DNA of 64,000 nucleotides from Acidobacteriota bacterium (GTDB lineage Bacteria > Acidobacteriota > Terriglobia > Terriglobales > Acidobacteriaceae): positions 1-64,000 of the forward strand of contig JABDBE010000006.1 of NCBI GenBank assembly GCA_013288805.1. Reading direction: 5' to 3'. The number at the start of each line of letters is the position of its first letter. The stretch's first letter is position 1. Below are positions 25,701 to 35,069 of the stretch, piece by piece. The notes under the pieces were generated by a model that saw nothing but the letters and a program-made list of their open reading frames with translations, ran no database searches and was not told where the DNA came from. Both the position numbers and the translations under genes were made by a program.

Positions 25701-26258
25701 CTAGTCAAATATCAAAACAGCCGAAGCAATCACCGTACTCCACAACCCGCGTTTATCCCCAACCGCCGACTGCGTAATATTCGCCGTCCGCACGATCTTA
25801 TTCGAAATCCGGTAAATCTCTTTCTTCTCGTCCCACGACCGGTCCGGATCAAACTCCACATTAAGTGTTGTAGCCAGCATTTCAGCCGCAAGCTCTTCGG
25901 CATATTCACCCGCCGAGTCGTCGGTCTCGCCAAAAGAGTGGTGCTCGCTCAAGTAGCCATAAGTGTTGCGGTCAGCCGGAATCGCGACGCCAATACTGGC
26001 TGCGAGCAAGCGATGCGGCTCGCGCGTCGAGTTCTCCGCGACCACCGCGAACACAACTTCTCCCGGACTCAGATACTTCAGTCCCTGCGATCGCGGCACC
26101 AGCTTGCATTGTGGCGGGAAGATGGACGAAACCCGAACCAGATTCTGCGCCGCGATGCCAGCGTCCCGCAGCGCCAGCTCAAAAGAAGTGAGGCGTTCCT
26201 TGTGTTTGCCGACCCCCTTGGTGAAAAAGATCTTTTTGGGGACCATGTCCTTGGACAA
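25701..26258 (-). CDS. pdaD: Pyruvoyl-dependent arginine decarboxylase
   Basis: Decarboxylates arginine to agmatine using a pyruvoyl group made by self-cleavage. 185 aa. The processing site is VSSIFPP at residues 43-49: cleavage between S44 and S45 would leave a pyruvoyl at the start of the alpha chain. KFFTKG-like N-terminal text ([16 protein letters not shown]), [21 protein letters not shown], the Glu in [21 protein letters not shown], and the C-terminal beta-strand match the archaeal-type family. Source of agmatine for aguA and aguB nearby. Well known from Archaea and chlamydiae; also seen in Acidobacteria. Confidence 0.94.
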   Translation of the reverse strand: MSKDMVPKKIFFTKGVGKHKERLTSFELALRDAGIAAQNLVRVSSIFPPQCKLVPRSQGLKYLSPGEVVFAVVAENSTREPHRLLAASIGVAIPADRNTYGYLSEHHSFGETDDSAGEYAEELAAEMLATTLNVEFDPDRSWDEKKEIYRISNKIVRTANITQSAVGDKRGLWSTVIASAVLIFD

Positions 26259-26341
26259 TTCGTTGTTCCTCCGATGGTTAGATGAGGGTCAAATCTAACA
26301 TAGTGAATTGTAAAGAGAATATGAAAATTGGTTCGTAGGCC

Positions 26342-26379
26342 AAAAAAATTCGGCGGAAACCCGAATTCGGGTTTCCGCC
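26342..26379 (-). terminator. Rho-independent terminator after the 112-aa secreted protein
   Basis: Perfect palindrome at 26352-26379 (GGCGGAAACCCGAA and its complement), followed on the minus strand by GAA and seven T (26348-26342). It lies 17 bp past the stop of the gene at 26396 and ends its transcript before the start region of pdaD. Confidence 0.9.
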
Positions 26380-26395
26380 TCTCGAACCCGAAAAA

Positions 26396-26734
26396 CTACT
26401 TGGCTGCCGCGACCGAACTGACTTCAATCGTATCGCCGTCCGATGTGCCCTTCACCGTGGCCTTCGCGGCCGCCAACTTGTCGAGCTGATCGAGCGTGGC
26501 TTTGTCCTTAGCATCCAAAGTGTAAACTTTGCTGCCGACGACTAAGGCGTACTTCGAGCCTTTCTGCACGCAGGCGCGAAGGCAAGCTGCGTCGTCGCCT
26601 TCCATCATATGTTTTGCTCCGCACATGGCGTCGCTGACTGTCCCTGTGAAGGTTTCGACCTTGGCCGCAAATGAGGTTGGAATTAGTGCCGCGCCCAGAA
26701 TCAGGGCCACCGCAAACGTTCGCATAAGTCGCAT
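26396..26734 (-). CDS. Small secreted protein with a Cys-His motif (112 aa)
   Basis: Signal peptide with cleavage after SFA (residue 23). The mature part begins AKVETFTGTVSDAMCGAKHMM, then DDAACLRACVQKGSKYALVVG and VYTLDAKDKATLDQLDKLAAAKATVKG. Three Cys (C38, C51, C55) and a His-Met-Met triplet could bind metal or form a disulphide, and the DSMCGxxHMM...C..CV layout recurs in acidobacterial secreted proteins as I remember them. Function unknown. Start ATG 26734 has AAGGAG 6 nt upstream; a strong terminator follows. Monocistronic. Confidence 0.75.
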   Translation of the reverse strand: MRLMRTFAVALILGAALIPTSFAAKVETFTGTVSDAMCGAKHMMEGDDAACLRACVQKGSKYALVVGSKVYTLDAKDKATLDQLDKLAAAKATVKGTSDGDTIEVSSVAAAK

Positions 26735-26831
26735 GAAACTCTCCTTGTGAGTTAAATATGCCGCTGCTTCCGGTTAGATGTTTCCATTTGAAAGGGGATA
26801 GCAATACGCGTCAAGCATTTTCGAGCGCAGG

Positions 26832-28145
26832 CTAGCGCGCTTTGGGATCGAAGCGCAGCGTCACATCGACGGTCTTATCGTCACGATTTAAAGATTCCCG
26901 AACGCTGACATTCCAGTCGGCCATGAGCCCCATTTCTTTCTCTTCATGATCCAGAAATCGCTTGGGATAGCTGGAGTCATAAGGATCGCCGCCGCGCAGC
27001 GTCCAGCCATCCTGCAGTCGGGCAGTGGTGTGCGAGTCGAGGCCGCGGATTTCCAGGTCGCCCATCGAGTAGACGTCGCCCTCTCGAACGCGCAGCACAT
27101 ATTTCACGGTAGAGTTCGCATCGTCCATTTCCGGATCCGCTTGGATGCTTGCAGCCATGTACCCCCGCGTCCCGTACAGCTTTTTCATGGCTTCGATGTC
27201 GCTGTCGAGCTGAACCGCATTGACTGACCCGCCAGGTTGCGCGTGGATCAAGGCTCGCAGCGCTTCGGAAGAGAATAACTTGTGCTCGCCGATCTCGATT
27301 TCACTCAGCTTGTATTGACGTCCTGGGTCGACCGGAAAGGTCACATCCACGGTCGTTTCTTCGGGAGTGTTCTGAACCACCTTGGGCTGAGCATCGCCCA
27401 ACTTGGCCTTAAGATATCCCCGCTCGAGATAAATCGGCAGGAAATTCTTGTCTTCGTGAATCCGAAGTATGGACAGCACATACTCCGTGCCCTGCAGTTT
27501 TTTCGCAGCCGATTCGAGCAGCGGCAATTCCGACGCACCCGCTCCGGCGAATGCCACGTTACGAATGTGAATCCGAGGTCCAGTGACCGCGAAAACGAAA
27601 GCTTCGACCGGGCCGTCTTCTTGTGCCGCCCGAAGATAGTCGACGCGCCCCGGCAGATTGCGCCCAATCATCAAGCCTTGCAAGGCATTTGAAACTTCGT
27701 CCGCAAGATCGCCACCAACCGGCAACTGCCCTTGAAATAAAGGGACGGCGGCATGAAGCTGGTCGAGCAGCTCTTGATCCGAGAACCAGACCAGATTGTC
27801 GAAGTGAACCGGAACGAACCGATCGGCATCCTGAACCTGCAAGTCGAGCTTGGTTCCGTCAGCCGAGTATTCAAAGCTGTATTGGATGTCCCCGAAAGCT
27901 CCGGTTTCGCCAAGCACCCGGGCCGCTTTCTTGAAATCGTCCTCGCTCACGGTTTCGCCGATCTGCAACCCGCTGGCCGCGATGACTTCGTCCGACGTAT
28001 ACCGCTTCGTACCCGTCGTCTTGATGGAAATAAGTTTGAAAGCCGAAGGCGGCAGGTCTTTCGGTGCGAGCTTACGCGAACTCTGAGCGAGGCCAGCGGA
28101 TATAAACAGCCCGACCAATAACAACCGGAATCCAAAGATTCGCAC
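26832..28145 (-). CDS. POTRA-domain envelope protein without a beta-barrel
   Basis: 437 aa from GTG 28145 with signal peptide VRIFGFRLLLVGLFISAGLAQ. The mature chain is made of BamA/FtsQ-like POTRA units: FKLISIKTTGTKRYTSDEVIAASGL near the start, a middle DGPRIHIRNVAFAGA-type unit with FLPIYLERGYLKAKLGD, and YKLSEIEIGEHKLFSSEALRALI with LYGTRGYMAASIQ and a last unit beginning GDVYSMGDLEIRGL. The protein stops where BamA or TamA would start a 16-strand barrel. The frame can open at 28199, but that ATG lies inside a palindromic repeat. Perhaps a periplasmic partner in outer-membrane assembly or export. Confidence 0.78.
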   Translation of the reverse strand: MRIFGFRLLLVGLFISAGLAQSSRKLAPKDLPPSAFKLISIKTTGTKRYTSDEVIAASGLQIGETVSEDDFKKAARVLGETGAFGDIQYSFEYSADGTKLDLQVQDADRFVPVHFDNLVWFSDQELLDQLHAAVPLFQGQLPVGGDLADEVSNALQGLMIGRNLPGRVDYLRAAQEDGPVEAFVFAVTGPRIHIRNVAFAGAGASELPLLESAAKKLQGTEYVLSILRIHEDKNFLPIYLERGYLKAKLGDAQPKVVQNTPEETTVDVTFPVDPGRQYKLSEIEIGEHKLFSSEALRALIHAQPGGSVNAVQLDSDIEAMKKLYGTRGYMAASIQADPEMDDANSTVKYVLRVREGDVYSMGDLEIRGLDSHTTARLQDGWTLRGGDPYDSSYPKRFLDHEEKEMGLMADWNVSVRESLNRDDKTVDVTLRFDPKAR

Positions 28146-28187
28146 GAGACAAGATTCTACCCCAGACTCCGCAAACAAACATAAAAG

Positions 28188-28232
28188 CGGGTGCCCCATC
28201 CTTCCCGCGTTCTTGGCGGGAGGGTGGGACGC
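28188..28232. repeat. Palindromic intergenic repeat
   Basis: CCCCATCCTTCCCGC, a short loop and GCGGGAGGGTGGGAC form a long imperfect stem with one bulge. It lies between the PD-(D/E)XK gene end and the POTRA gene start, both on the minus strand, and may act as a weak terminator for the former. Confidence 0.65.
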
Positions 28233-28239
28233 GAGAAGC

Positions 28240-28776
28240 CTATTCGACGAAACGCTTGCGATGGAGATTTGTCGAGCGAACGCAGCGTAATGTTCCCGGT
28301 TGGCACAAATCCCCTCCCGGAGCCATCAGATGCCAAGCCTCACGAAACTCTTCGAAACGCCCACTGCCTCGTTCGCGTCCAGACGGATAGAAAGCCAGCA
28401 CACCGGACGCCGGTGCACAGTCGACCGGAATTATGTACCAAACCATCAATGGAGCGATATAGACGGCCAGAAAATCAATTTCATCCGCCGTGTAGAGTAT
28501 TTTATCGCCGTGTGTGCACCGCGCCCGATAGATCCCTTCAACCAAGCCGAAAATCGATTTCACCTGCACTCGCAAGAAACGCTCGCCGGAATCAAGGATG
28601 AAGTCATAGCGTTCGCTGTCTCCGTGAGGCTGAGCCACGCCAAAACCCAGGCTCGCCGCCTTGTGCAGAAATGCAAGTTCAGCCAACTCGCCTTTTTCTT
28701 TAGTCTTGAGCGGCCCGCGGACTAGTCGCACGGTCGGCCGCGTACGCTCGCAAGAATCGCGCGATTTCTTTTTCAT
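28240..28776 (-). CDS. PD-(D/E)XK endonuclease-like protein
   Basis: 178 aa. The nuclease core is compact: E30/E33 in KGELAELAFLHKAASLG, D58 in ERYDFILDSGERFLRVQVKS and the Q71-V-K73 strand, a spacing as in the PD(D/E)XK family that includes cyanobacterial group I intron endonucleases (PF11645). The last 40 residues are variable and basic. No methylase or partner gene adjoins it, so it is not an obvious restriction enzyme; a Holliday-junction or repair role is possible. Start ATG 28776 with GGAG 5 nt upstream. Unusually, a Rho-independent terminator ends just before that SD. Confidence 0.75.
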   Translation of the reverse strand: MKKKSRDSCERTRPTVRLVRGPLKTKEKGELAELAFLHKAASLGFGVAQPHGDSERYDFILDSGERFLRVQVKSIFGLVEGIYRARCTHGDKILYTADEIDFLAVYIAPLMVWYIIPVDCAPASGVLAFYPSGRERGSGRFEEFREAWHLMAPGGDLCQPGTLRCVRSTNLHRKRFVE

Positions 28777-28786
28777 TTCACTCCAA

Positions 28787-28822
28787 TAAAAAAGGCGCGA
28801 GCCGGATGTCCCGGTCGCGCCT
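28787..28822 (-). terminator. Rho-independent terminator immediately upstream of the nuclease gene
   Basis: Minus-strand stem 28822-28815 with 28800-28793 (8 bp), extended after one bulged base by 28814-28811 with 28805-28802 (4 bp), loop of 5, then a tract of six T at 28793-28788. The nuclease SD begins 4 nt later. Either it ends a small upstream RNA or it attenuates the nuclease message. Confidence 0.78.
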
Positions 28823-28915
28823 GTTAATTTCGAGATTTGGTCCCTATTTCAAGAATAGCAACTTGGAAGGGAAACTATGGCATCGTTTGAATATTTATTT
28901 TCCGAACCAAATCAG
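28787..28915 (-). ncRNA. Candidate structured small RNA
   Basis: Read on the minus strand, GATTTGGT (28913-28906) can pair with ACCAAATC (28841-28834), closing a domain that contains an internal hairpin CTATT-CTTGA-AATAG (28858-28844). The terminator at 28787-28822 follows within 12 nt. No ORF fits here. The 5' end is unknown; the segment GGGGGCTTGACAAG at 28934-28947, whose complement is CTTGTCAAGCCCCC, may belong to its promoter. No Rfam class recognised. The remainder of the 329-bp gap, up to 29068, shows nothing else. Confidence 0.35.
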
Positions 28916-29068
28916 CAGCTTAGAAGAAAATGACCCGTCCAGGGGGCTTGACAAGATTTCGGCGGCAAGGCACTTTTCGCGATTTTGACCGACCATCTCC
29001 TCGAATGAGTGGCATTGGGATTTTGCGACAACAATCCTTCCGCGCCACCGCCAACTCCACGGCTTTCA

Positions 29069-29097
29069 TTGACTTGCCCGGTTCACAGACGTAAGAT
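29069..29097 (+). promoter_or_regulatory. Promoter of the PD40 protein kinase
   Basis: TTGACT at 29069-29074, a 17-bp spacer and TAAGAT at 29092-29097. Transcription should start at 29104-29106, on or next to the GTG start codon at 29106, so the message would be leaderless. No Shine-Dalgarno sequence is present, which fits. Confidence 0.62.
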
Positions 29098-29105
29098 TCG
29101 CGCGA

Positions 29106-31718
29106 GTGATCAACAGGACCATCTCGCACTACCGCATCGTCGAAAAACTCGGCGGCGGGGGGATGGGTGTGGTGTACAAGGCGGAAGACCTGAAGCTCGG
29201 CCGCTACGTCGCCCTGAAGTTCCTTCCCGACGAACTCGCGCACGACACACAAGCTCTCAGCCGCTTCCAGCGGGAGGCTAAGGCTGCGTCCTCCCTAAAT
29301 CACCCGAACATCTGCACGATCTACGAAATCGACGAGGCCGATGGGCGCAGTTTCATTGCCATGGAACTGCTGGAGGGCCAGACGCTCCGGCACCGGATCG
29401 GGGGCAAGCCTATCGAGATCGAGGCTGTGTTCGATCTGGGCATCCAGATCGTCGATGCGCTCGACGCCGCGCACGGGAAAGGAATTGTCCATCGCGACAT
29501 CAAGTCTGCGAACATCTTCGTCACGAATCGCGGACAGGCGAAGATTCTCGATTTCGGACTGGCGAAAGTCACTCTCAAACCAGAGAGCGTTGGCCTGAGC
29601 GCCGCGACGATTGAGTCCGAGGGGCATCTGACCAGCCCCGGCAGTGCGCTCGGAACCGTCGCGTATATGTCGCCGGAGCAGGTGCGTGGCAAGGAACTCG
29701 ACGCCCGCACCGACCTCTTTTCCTTCGGCGCGGTGCTCTACGAGATGTGCACGGGAACGCTGCCATTCCGAGGCGACACTTCGGCGTTGATCTTCAACGC
29801 GATTCTGGAACGCGCTCCGGTAGCTCCGGTGCGGCTGAATCCCGACGTGCCAGCCGAACTTGAGCGAATCGTCAACAAGGCGCTGGAGAAAGACCGCGAC
29901 GTTCGCTGCCAGTCCGCTGCCGAGATTCGGGCGGACCTGAAGCGGCTGAAGCGGGACACGACCTCCGGGAAGGTCGAGGCCGTAGCCAGTCCGGCACCAG
30001 CTCGCAAACTCAGCTGGCAGTGGCCGGTCGCGATTGTACTGATGGTCCTTATTGGAGCAGCCACGTTTCCCTGGCTCAGTTCTTCGCCGCCTCCACCCAG
30101 AGTGCTGGCCACTGCGCAGCTCACTCGCGACGGCGTCTCCAAAAGCGTCGCGGCGACCGACGGCTCCCGGTTATACGTAAATGAGCGGGGAGACCCATAC
30201 CGGATCGTGCAGGTTTCAATCGCCGGAGGGGACACCTCCCCGATTCCAACTCCGTTTGTCAATGCGGGCGCCCAGGACATATCGCCCGATCATACGCAGC
30301 TCTTGACGGAAAGCTTTGTAGGAACCGAGGCCGAGGACCCCCTCTGGAGTCTGCCTCTGCCGTCGGGAGCCCCTCGCCGTCTCGGCGATATTGTCGGCCA
30401 TGATGGCGCATGGTCGCCCGACGGCCGCCACCTGGTGTTTTTCAAAGCCTCCGACATATACCAGGCGAACGCCGATGGAACAAACCCGCGCAAGCTGCTC
30501 ACGGTGTCGGGCACGCCTATCTTGCCGCGCTTCTCTCCGGATGGAACCCGTATTCGCTTTACTATCCAACTGTCCCAGAACAGCTCTGCCGCGCTTTGGG
30601 AGATTCGCACGGACGGGAGCGATCTTCATCCCGTACTGCCGGGATGGCGGAGCCAGCCCAGCGAATGCTGCGGTGCATGGACGCCGGACGGCCGCTACTA
30701 TTTTTTCTTGAACTCAACTGCTTCTGGAGCGAATGTCTGGGCGATGCGCGAACCAGCGGGACCGTTTCATCAGCATTCTTCCACACCTTTCCAGTTGACC
30801 ACCGGTCCGCTGTCGTTCCAAAGTCTGGTGCCGAGTGCCGATGGCAAGAAACTGTTTGTAAGTGCATCGCAGGGCCGCGGAGAACTTGTCCGCTACGACC
30901 CCAAATCCAAGCAGTTTGTGCCATTTCTTGCAGGGATATCCGCGGGCGAACTGGAGTTCTCGCGTGACGGCAAGTGGGTCACCTATGTTTCCTATCCCGA
31001 TTGCACACTTTGGCGCAGCCGCGTGGAGGGCAACGATCGCCTGCAGCTAACCTATCCGCCGGTCTTGGCCGGCCTGCCCCACTGGTCTCCCGACGCCACC
31101 CAGATCGCCTATGTAGCTGGCCAGCCCGGCCGGCCTTTGCAGACGTTTCTGATCTCTGCCCAGGGCGGTGCACCCCAGCAAATGCTCGCGGAAGACCAGC
31201 CCCAATTGGACGCGACCTGGTCTCCCGAAGGCAAGAAAATCGCCTTTGGACGAAATGGAGCCTCAGGTTCCGAAGGACAGATCATCTCTATCCTCGACCT
31301 CGTCACTCATCAGGTCTCTACTGTCCCTGGTTCTCAGAATCTTTTCAGCCCACGATGGTCGCCCGATGGCCGGTATCTGGCGGCGCTTAACCTAGATTCT
31401 ACAAAGCTGCGGCTCTTTGACTTCAAGACCCAAAAGTGGTCAGACTGGATTACTGAGCCAGGCGTGGTGGGTTATGTGAACTGGTCGCGAGATGGAAGTT
31501 ATCTTTACTACGACAGCAGCTTCACTGACCATCCGACGTTTCGCAGGGTTAAGGTCGGCCAGACCCGCTCGGAGCTTCTGGTCGACTTAAAGGGGCTGCC
31601 AAGGTACTTAGCCCCTCCTGCGTATGGCTGGAGCGGCGTTGCTCCCGACGGCTCGGCACTCTTTACTCGCGATTTAAGTACCGACGAAATCTACGCTATT
31701 GACCTAGAGCTGCCGTAG
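29106..31718 (+). CDS. Ser/Thr protein kinase with C-terminal PD40/TolB-type propeller
   Basis: 870 aa. Hanks-type kinase at residues 9-270: glycine loop [18 protein letters not shown] lysine, catalytic [20 protein letters not shown] and [21 protein letters not shown]. One membrane helix near 303-325 ([19 protein letters not shown]) puts the rest outside the cytoplasm, where PD40 repeats occur as [51 protein letters not shown] and [10 protein letters not shown]. Probably a propeller that senses an extracytoplasmic ligand or cell-wall state and signals inward. This architecture is expanded in Acidobacteria. Start GTG 29106, apparently leaderless. Confidence 0.93.
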   Translation: MINRTISHYRIVEKLGGGGMGVVYKAEDLKLGRYVALKFLPDELAHDTQALSRFQREAKAASSLNHPNICTIYEIDEADGRSFIAMELLEGQTLRHRIGGKPIEIEAVFDLGIQIVDALDAAHGKGIVHRDIKSANIFVTNRGQAKILDFGLAKVTLKPESVGLSAATIESEGHLTSPGSALGTVAYMSPEQVRGKELDARTDLFSFGAVLYEMCTGTLPFRGDTSALIFNAILERAPVAPVRLNPDVPAELERIVNKALEKDRDVRCQSAAEIRADLKRLKRDTTSGKVEAVASPAPARKLSWQWPVAIVLMVLIGAATFPWLSSSPPPPRVLATAQLTRDGVSKSVAATDGSRLYVNERGDPYRIVQVSIAGGDTSPIPTPFVNAGAQDISPDHTQLLTESFVGTEAEDPLWSLPLPSGAPRRLGDIVGHDGAWSPDGRHLVFFKASDIYQANADGTNPRKLLTVSGTPILPRFSPDGTRIRFTIQLSQNSSAALWEIRTDGSDLHPVLPGWRSQPSECCGAWTPDGRYYFFLNSTASGANVWAMREPAGPFHQHSSTPFQLTTGPLSFQSLVPSADGKKLFVSASQGRGELVRYDPKSKQFVPFLAGISAGELEFSRDGKWVTYVSYPDCTLWRSRVEGNDRLQLTYPPVLAGLPHWSPDATQIAYVAGQPGRPLQTFLISAQGGAPQQMLAEDQPQLDATWSPEGKKIAFGRNGASGSEGQIISILDLVTHQVSTVPGSQNLFSPRWSPDGRYLAALNLDSTKLRLFDFKTQKWSDWITEPGVVGYVNWSRDGSYLYYDSSFTDHPTFRRVKVGQTRSELLVDLKGLPRYLAPPAYGWSGVAPDGSALFTRDLSTDEIYAIDLELP

Positions 31719-31797
31719 CTAGCGGTTGACGGAAAACCGGAAGTTAATGTCAACTGACGCTAACAGGCCGTTACACTCAAAACCCTCTTAATCAGCG

Positions 31798-32700
31798 TTA
31801 CTGACACCCTGCGGCGTCCATGCCTTTGATCCTCACCGCGATGTCGATGAACGCCAGCGCAGCGCGGCTTAGGGCTTTGTCTTTGCGGAAAACCAGGGCG
31901 AGATCACGGCGAATGGTGACGTCGGAGATGGGAATCGCCACCAGCGAATTCGCTCGCATATCTTCCAGCACATTTGAGCGGGCGATAAAGCCCACGCCCG
32001 CGTCCGCGGCTACGAAGCGCTTGAGCAGTTCGCTGGAATCAAGTTCCATGGTGTATCGCGGCTTGAGTTTACGTTCGTAGAAAAGATTTTCCAGCGCGTC
32101 GCGGGTATGTCCGATCTTGGGCACGACGAGGGGAAACTTCGCCGCCTGGGCAATCGTGGCTGATTTCATCTTGGCCAAGGGATGTTGCGGCGGAGCGATA
32201 ATCACGAGTTCATCGCGATGAATCAGAACGACGGTCAGACGCGCATCGCTTACGGGCAGGGAAACGACACCGAAGTCGACGGAATTGTCGACCACGGATT
32301 CCAGAATCTTGGCGTAGTCCGCGCGCTTGATGTTCACGCTCACGCCGGGGTATTGCTTCTTAAACTCAGCGAAAACTTCGGGCAGGATGTGAAGGCACGT
32401 GCCTTCGTTGGCCCCGACCACTATCTCGCCGCGAGGCACGCGCTCAGTTTCTGCGATCGCGGTCAGCATGGCTTTGCGCGCCGCCACCGTTTGTTCCGCG
32501 AATTTCTGGAACAGCTTGCCCGATGCGGTGACTGAAACTTTCCCCCCCGAGCGGTCTAACAACTTCGCGCCAACTTCTTCTTCAAGCGAGCGAATCTGCG
32601 ACGAGATTGCCGGCTGGGTACGGAATCGCCGCTCGGCCGCACGCGAGAACGAGTTGAGCCGCGCAACTTCGAGAAAAGTTTCGAGCTGGTCGAAGTCCAT
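31798..32700 (-). CDS. LysR-family transcriptional regulator
   Basis: 300 aa. Winged helix-turn-helix at 1-60 (MDFDQLETFLEVARLNSFSRAAERRFRTQPAISSQIRSLEEEVGAKLL) followed by a substrate-binding-like effector domain from about residue 90 (GEIVVGANEGTCLHILPEV ... KFPLVVPKIGHTRDALENLF). It resembles the CysB/CynR-type group, but the effector is unknown. It converges on the kinase gene (79-bp gap) and reads away from the gene at 32980, whose promoter it might control. The 279-bp region 32701-32979 between these two divergent genes is the natural place for its operator; no clear T-N11-A palindrome was found by eye. Confidence 0.92.
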   Translation of the reverse strand: MDFDQLETFLEVARLNSFSRAAERRFRTQPAISSQIRSLEEEVGAKLLDRSGGKVSVTASGKLFQKFAEQTVAARKAMLTAIAETERVPRGEIVVGANEGTCLHILPEVFAEFKKQYPGVSVNIKRADYAKILESVVDNSVDFGVVSLPVSDARLTVVLIHRDELVIIAPPQHPLAKMKSATIAQAAKFPLVVPKIGHTRDALENLFYERKLKPRYTMELDSSELLKRFVAADAGVGFIARSNVLEDMRANSLVAIPISDVTIRRDLALVFRKDKALSRAALAFIDIAVRIKGMDAAGCQ

Positions 32701-32979
32701 AACGAAAGGGTTTGGATTGCTCGGAGGTGCGGGGAGATTGTAGCAGGATAGTAAAGCGGCCGCAGTTGGCGAAACGTAGAGACACAGCTAGCTACGCCTC
32801 TATCGTTCCAATTCGCGTAGAAGGGTTGCCCGAGACTTGGTGCGGTACAATGGCACTCTTCCAAAAGCAAGCTCAAACGCAAGCTGGGCGGGAGGCTCCA
32901 AAAGCGATATGGAGGCCCAGCGAATTAGGTAGATCGAGATTCCCCCGAACGACAGAAGAAAAATCTTCCCGGAGGTTAC

Positions 32980-33546
32980 ATGAAACGGCTGCTACTGTGG
33001 ACAGTCCTATGCCTGGCGTTGCCCGGAGCATTGTGGGCGCAGAATGATCCCATTACCGGTACGTCGGACCGCATGTTTTTTCCCAAGGACACGCTGTATG
33101 GCTATGCGCAGTTTGACCTGGCGCCTCCGCACAACGAGATCGATCCAAACTTGTGCGCTGGAAACGCCGGCAGCTATGGAGGCGCAAACGCTCCCTGCAG
33201 CCTGTTCGCTCGCTATATGATTTCGGGGCTTTTAGAAGTGCGTCCGTTCGGCAAAGGTCAGCTTCGAAGATTCATGCTGTTCGGCCAGCCTTCGTTTTTG
33301 TTTGGCAAGAACGTTCCGCAGAATTTGTACACGTGGTCATGGGATGCGATTGGCATCGAGCATTCGTGGGGGCTGGGAGTTTACATCGCTAAGGGATTCG
33401 AATTCCGCGTGACCCAGCATTTCCTATTCGACCGATTGGGCGCGCGCGACCGCAATCTGGGCACCGCGGACTTGGGCAACAATGGTCCGTGGGGAAGATA
33501 CAACGCGGTCGGGGTGAGAAAGTATTTTGGGACGCGAAGGTGGTAA
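32980..33546 (+). CDS. Putative secreted or outer-membrane protein (188 aa)
   Basis: Signal peptide MKRLLLWTVLCLALPGALWAQ. The mature part reads as alternating beta-strands with aromatic ends: DTLYGYAQFDLAPPHNE, ARYMISGLLEVRPFG, RFMLFGQPSFLFG, SWDAIGIEHSWGLGVYIAKGFEFRVTQHFLF and a C-terminus in YNAVGVRKYFGTRRW. This suggests a small outer-membrane barrel, although it ends in Trp after two Arg rather than a plain Phe or Tyr. Two Cys (near 60 and 73) flank a Gly-rich loop. ATG 32980 is preceded by GGAGGTTAC. No named family recognised. Confidence 0.7.
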   Translation: MKRLLLWTVLCLALPGALWAQNDPITGTSDRMFFPKDTLYGYAQFDLAPPHNEIDPNLCAGNAGSYGGANAPCSLFARYMISGLLEVRPFGKGQLRRFMLFGQPSFLFGKNVPQNLYTWSWDAIGIEHSWGLGVYIAKGFEFRVTQHFLFDRLGARDRNLGTADLGNNGPWGRYNAVGVRKYFGTRRW

Positions 33547-33626
33547 GTGGGCGGGCGCGATTTCGCTCCGCGTGCGTTGAACCTTTATAATTGTTGGTTC
33601 TCTTACACTTTCTGGAGGAATATGTG

Positions 33627-35054
33627 ATGGCGGTCTCATATAACGGCCTTCCGGTGCCTGCTACCGGCGCGCGGATTACCTACAGCAACGGACGCTACCA
33701 GGTGCCTGACAATCCGATCATTCCTTTCATTGAGGGGGATGGCACGGGTCGTGACATCTGGAAAGCGTCGGTGCGGGTGTTTGATGCGGCGGTGGAGAAA
33801 GCTTATCAGGGCAAGCGTCGGGTAGCGTGGTACGAAGTGTTCGCGGGTGAGAAAGCGAAGGCTGAGTTCAACAATTGGCTGCCCGATGACACAGTAAATG
33901 CGATCCGTGAATTTCGCGTTGCCATTAAAGGCCCGCTGACTACACCAGTGGGCGGCGGTATGCGGTCGTTGAATGTGGCGCTGCGACAGATTCTCGATCT
34001 CTACGCGTGTGTGCGTCCGGTGAAGTATTACAAGGGCACGCCGTCGCCAGTGAAACATCCGGAACGCATGGACCTGGTGATCTATCGCGAGAACACGGAA
34101 GACGTGTATGCCGGAATCGAGTGGGAAGAAGGCACGCCCGAGGCTGCCAAGCTCATCGAGTTTTTGAATAAAGACATGCTGAAGGGAAGCAAGAAGCAGG
34201 TGCGGCTGGATTCCGGCGTAGGAATTAAGCCGATATCCGTGACCGGTACCAAGCGTTTGGTGCGCATGGCGATTCAGTTTGCTTTAGACAGCGGGCGCAA
34301 GATTGTCACGATCATGCATAAAGGCAACATTCAGAAATTCACTGAGGGCGCGTTTCGCAAATGGGGATATGAGTTGGCCACGCAAGAATTCCGCGACAAG
34401 GTTGTTACCGAGCGCGAGAGCTGGATTCTGGACAATAAAGATAAGAATCCGAATCTTACGATTGAGGAAAACGCAAACTTGACCGAGCCGGGATTGGAAT
34501 TTGCAACGGAAGAATTCCGGCAGTCGATTTATCAGGAAGTGCGAGACGTGTTGAGTGCGATCTACGCAACCCACGGCAAGGGCGCGTGGAAGAAAAAGTT
34601 GATGGTGAACGATCGCATCGCCGACTCGATTTTTCAACAGGTGGTGACGCGAGCGGACGAATACTCGGTGCTGGCTACGTCGAACCTGAACGGCGACTAT
34701 ATTTCCGATGCTTGCGCGGCGCAGGTTGGTGGGTTGGGCATCGCTCCGGGCGCCAACATCGGCGATGGTTATGCGATTTTCGAAGCCACGCACGGCACCG
34801 CTCCCAAGTATGCCGACAAGGACGTGATTAATCCCGGCTCGGTGATCCTTTCGGGAGTCATGATGTTTCGGCTCATGGGCTGGAATGAGGCGGCGGATCT
34901 GATTGAGCATGGTATGGAGCGCTCGATCGAGCAGAAGAAAGTTACGTACGACTTCGAAAGGCTGATGGAAGGCGCGACCAAGGTAAAGACGAGCGAGTTT
35001 GCTACACACATCATCGGGAATATGGACGCGGCTGTGTTGAGCGCGACGCGGTAA
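33627..35054 (+). CDS. icd: Isocitrate dehydrogenase [NADP], type I
   Basis: Oxidative decarboxylation of isocitrate to 2-oxoglutarate in the TCA cycle. 475 aa, about 60 longer than the E. coli enzyme: an insert of some 60 residues around 255-320 ([17 protein letters not shown] region) separates [11 protein letters not shown] from the metal-binding [10 protein letters not shown]. Seen: [12 protein letters not shown], the substrate loop [64 protein letters not shown] and [15 protein letters not shown], with cofactor residues fitting NADP. ATG 33627 has GGAGGA upstream; the in-frame start at 33591 does not. Confidence 0.95.
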   Translation: MAVSYNGLPVPATGARITYSNGRYQVPDNPIIPFIEGDGTGRDIWKASVRVFDAAVEKAYQGKRRVAWYEVFAGEKAKAEFNNWLPDDTVNAIREFRVAIKGPLTTPVGGGMRSLNVALRQILDLYACVRPVKYYKGTPSPVKHPERMDLVIYRENTEDVYAGIEWEEGTPEAAKLIEFLNKDMLKGSKKQVRLDSGVGIKPISVTGTKRLVRMAIQFALDSGRKIVTIMHKGNIQKFTEGAFRKWGYELATQEFRDKVVTERESWILDNKDKNPNLTIEENANLTEPGLEFATEEFRQSIYQEVRDVLSAIYATHGKGAWKKKLMVNDRIADSIFQQVVTRADEYSVLATSNLNGDYISDACAAQVGGLGIAPGANIGDGYAIFEATHGTAPKYADKDVINPGSVILSGVMMFRLMGWNEAADLIEHGMERSIEQKKVTYDFERLMEGATKVKTSEFATHIIGNMDAAVLSATR

Positions 35055-35069
35055 TAATAAAAAAACATT

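Noticed and set aside
28920..29252. 110-aa minus-strand ORF as a host gene for the minus-strand terminator at 28787
   Set aside because: It overlaps the kinase start on the other strand and has no recognisable protein features; a short non-coding RNA explains the terminator better.
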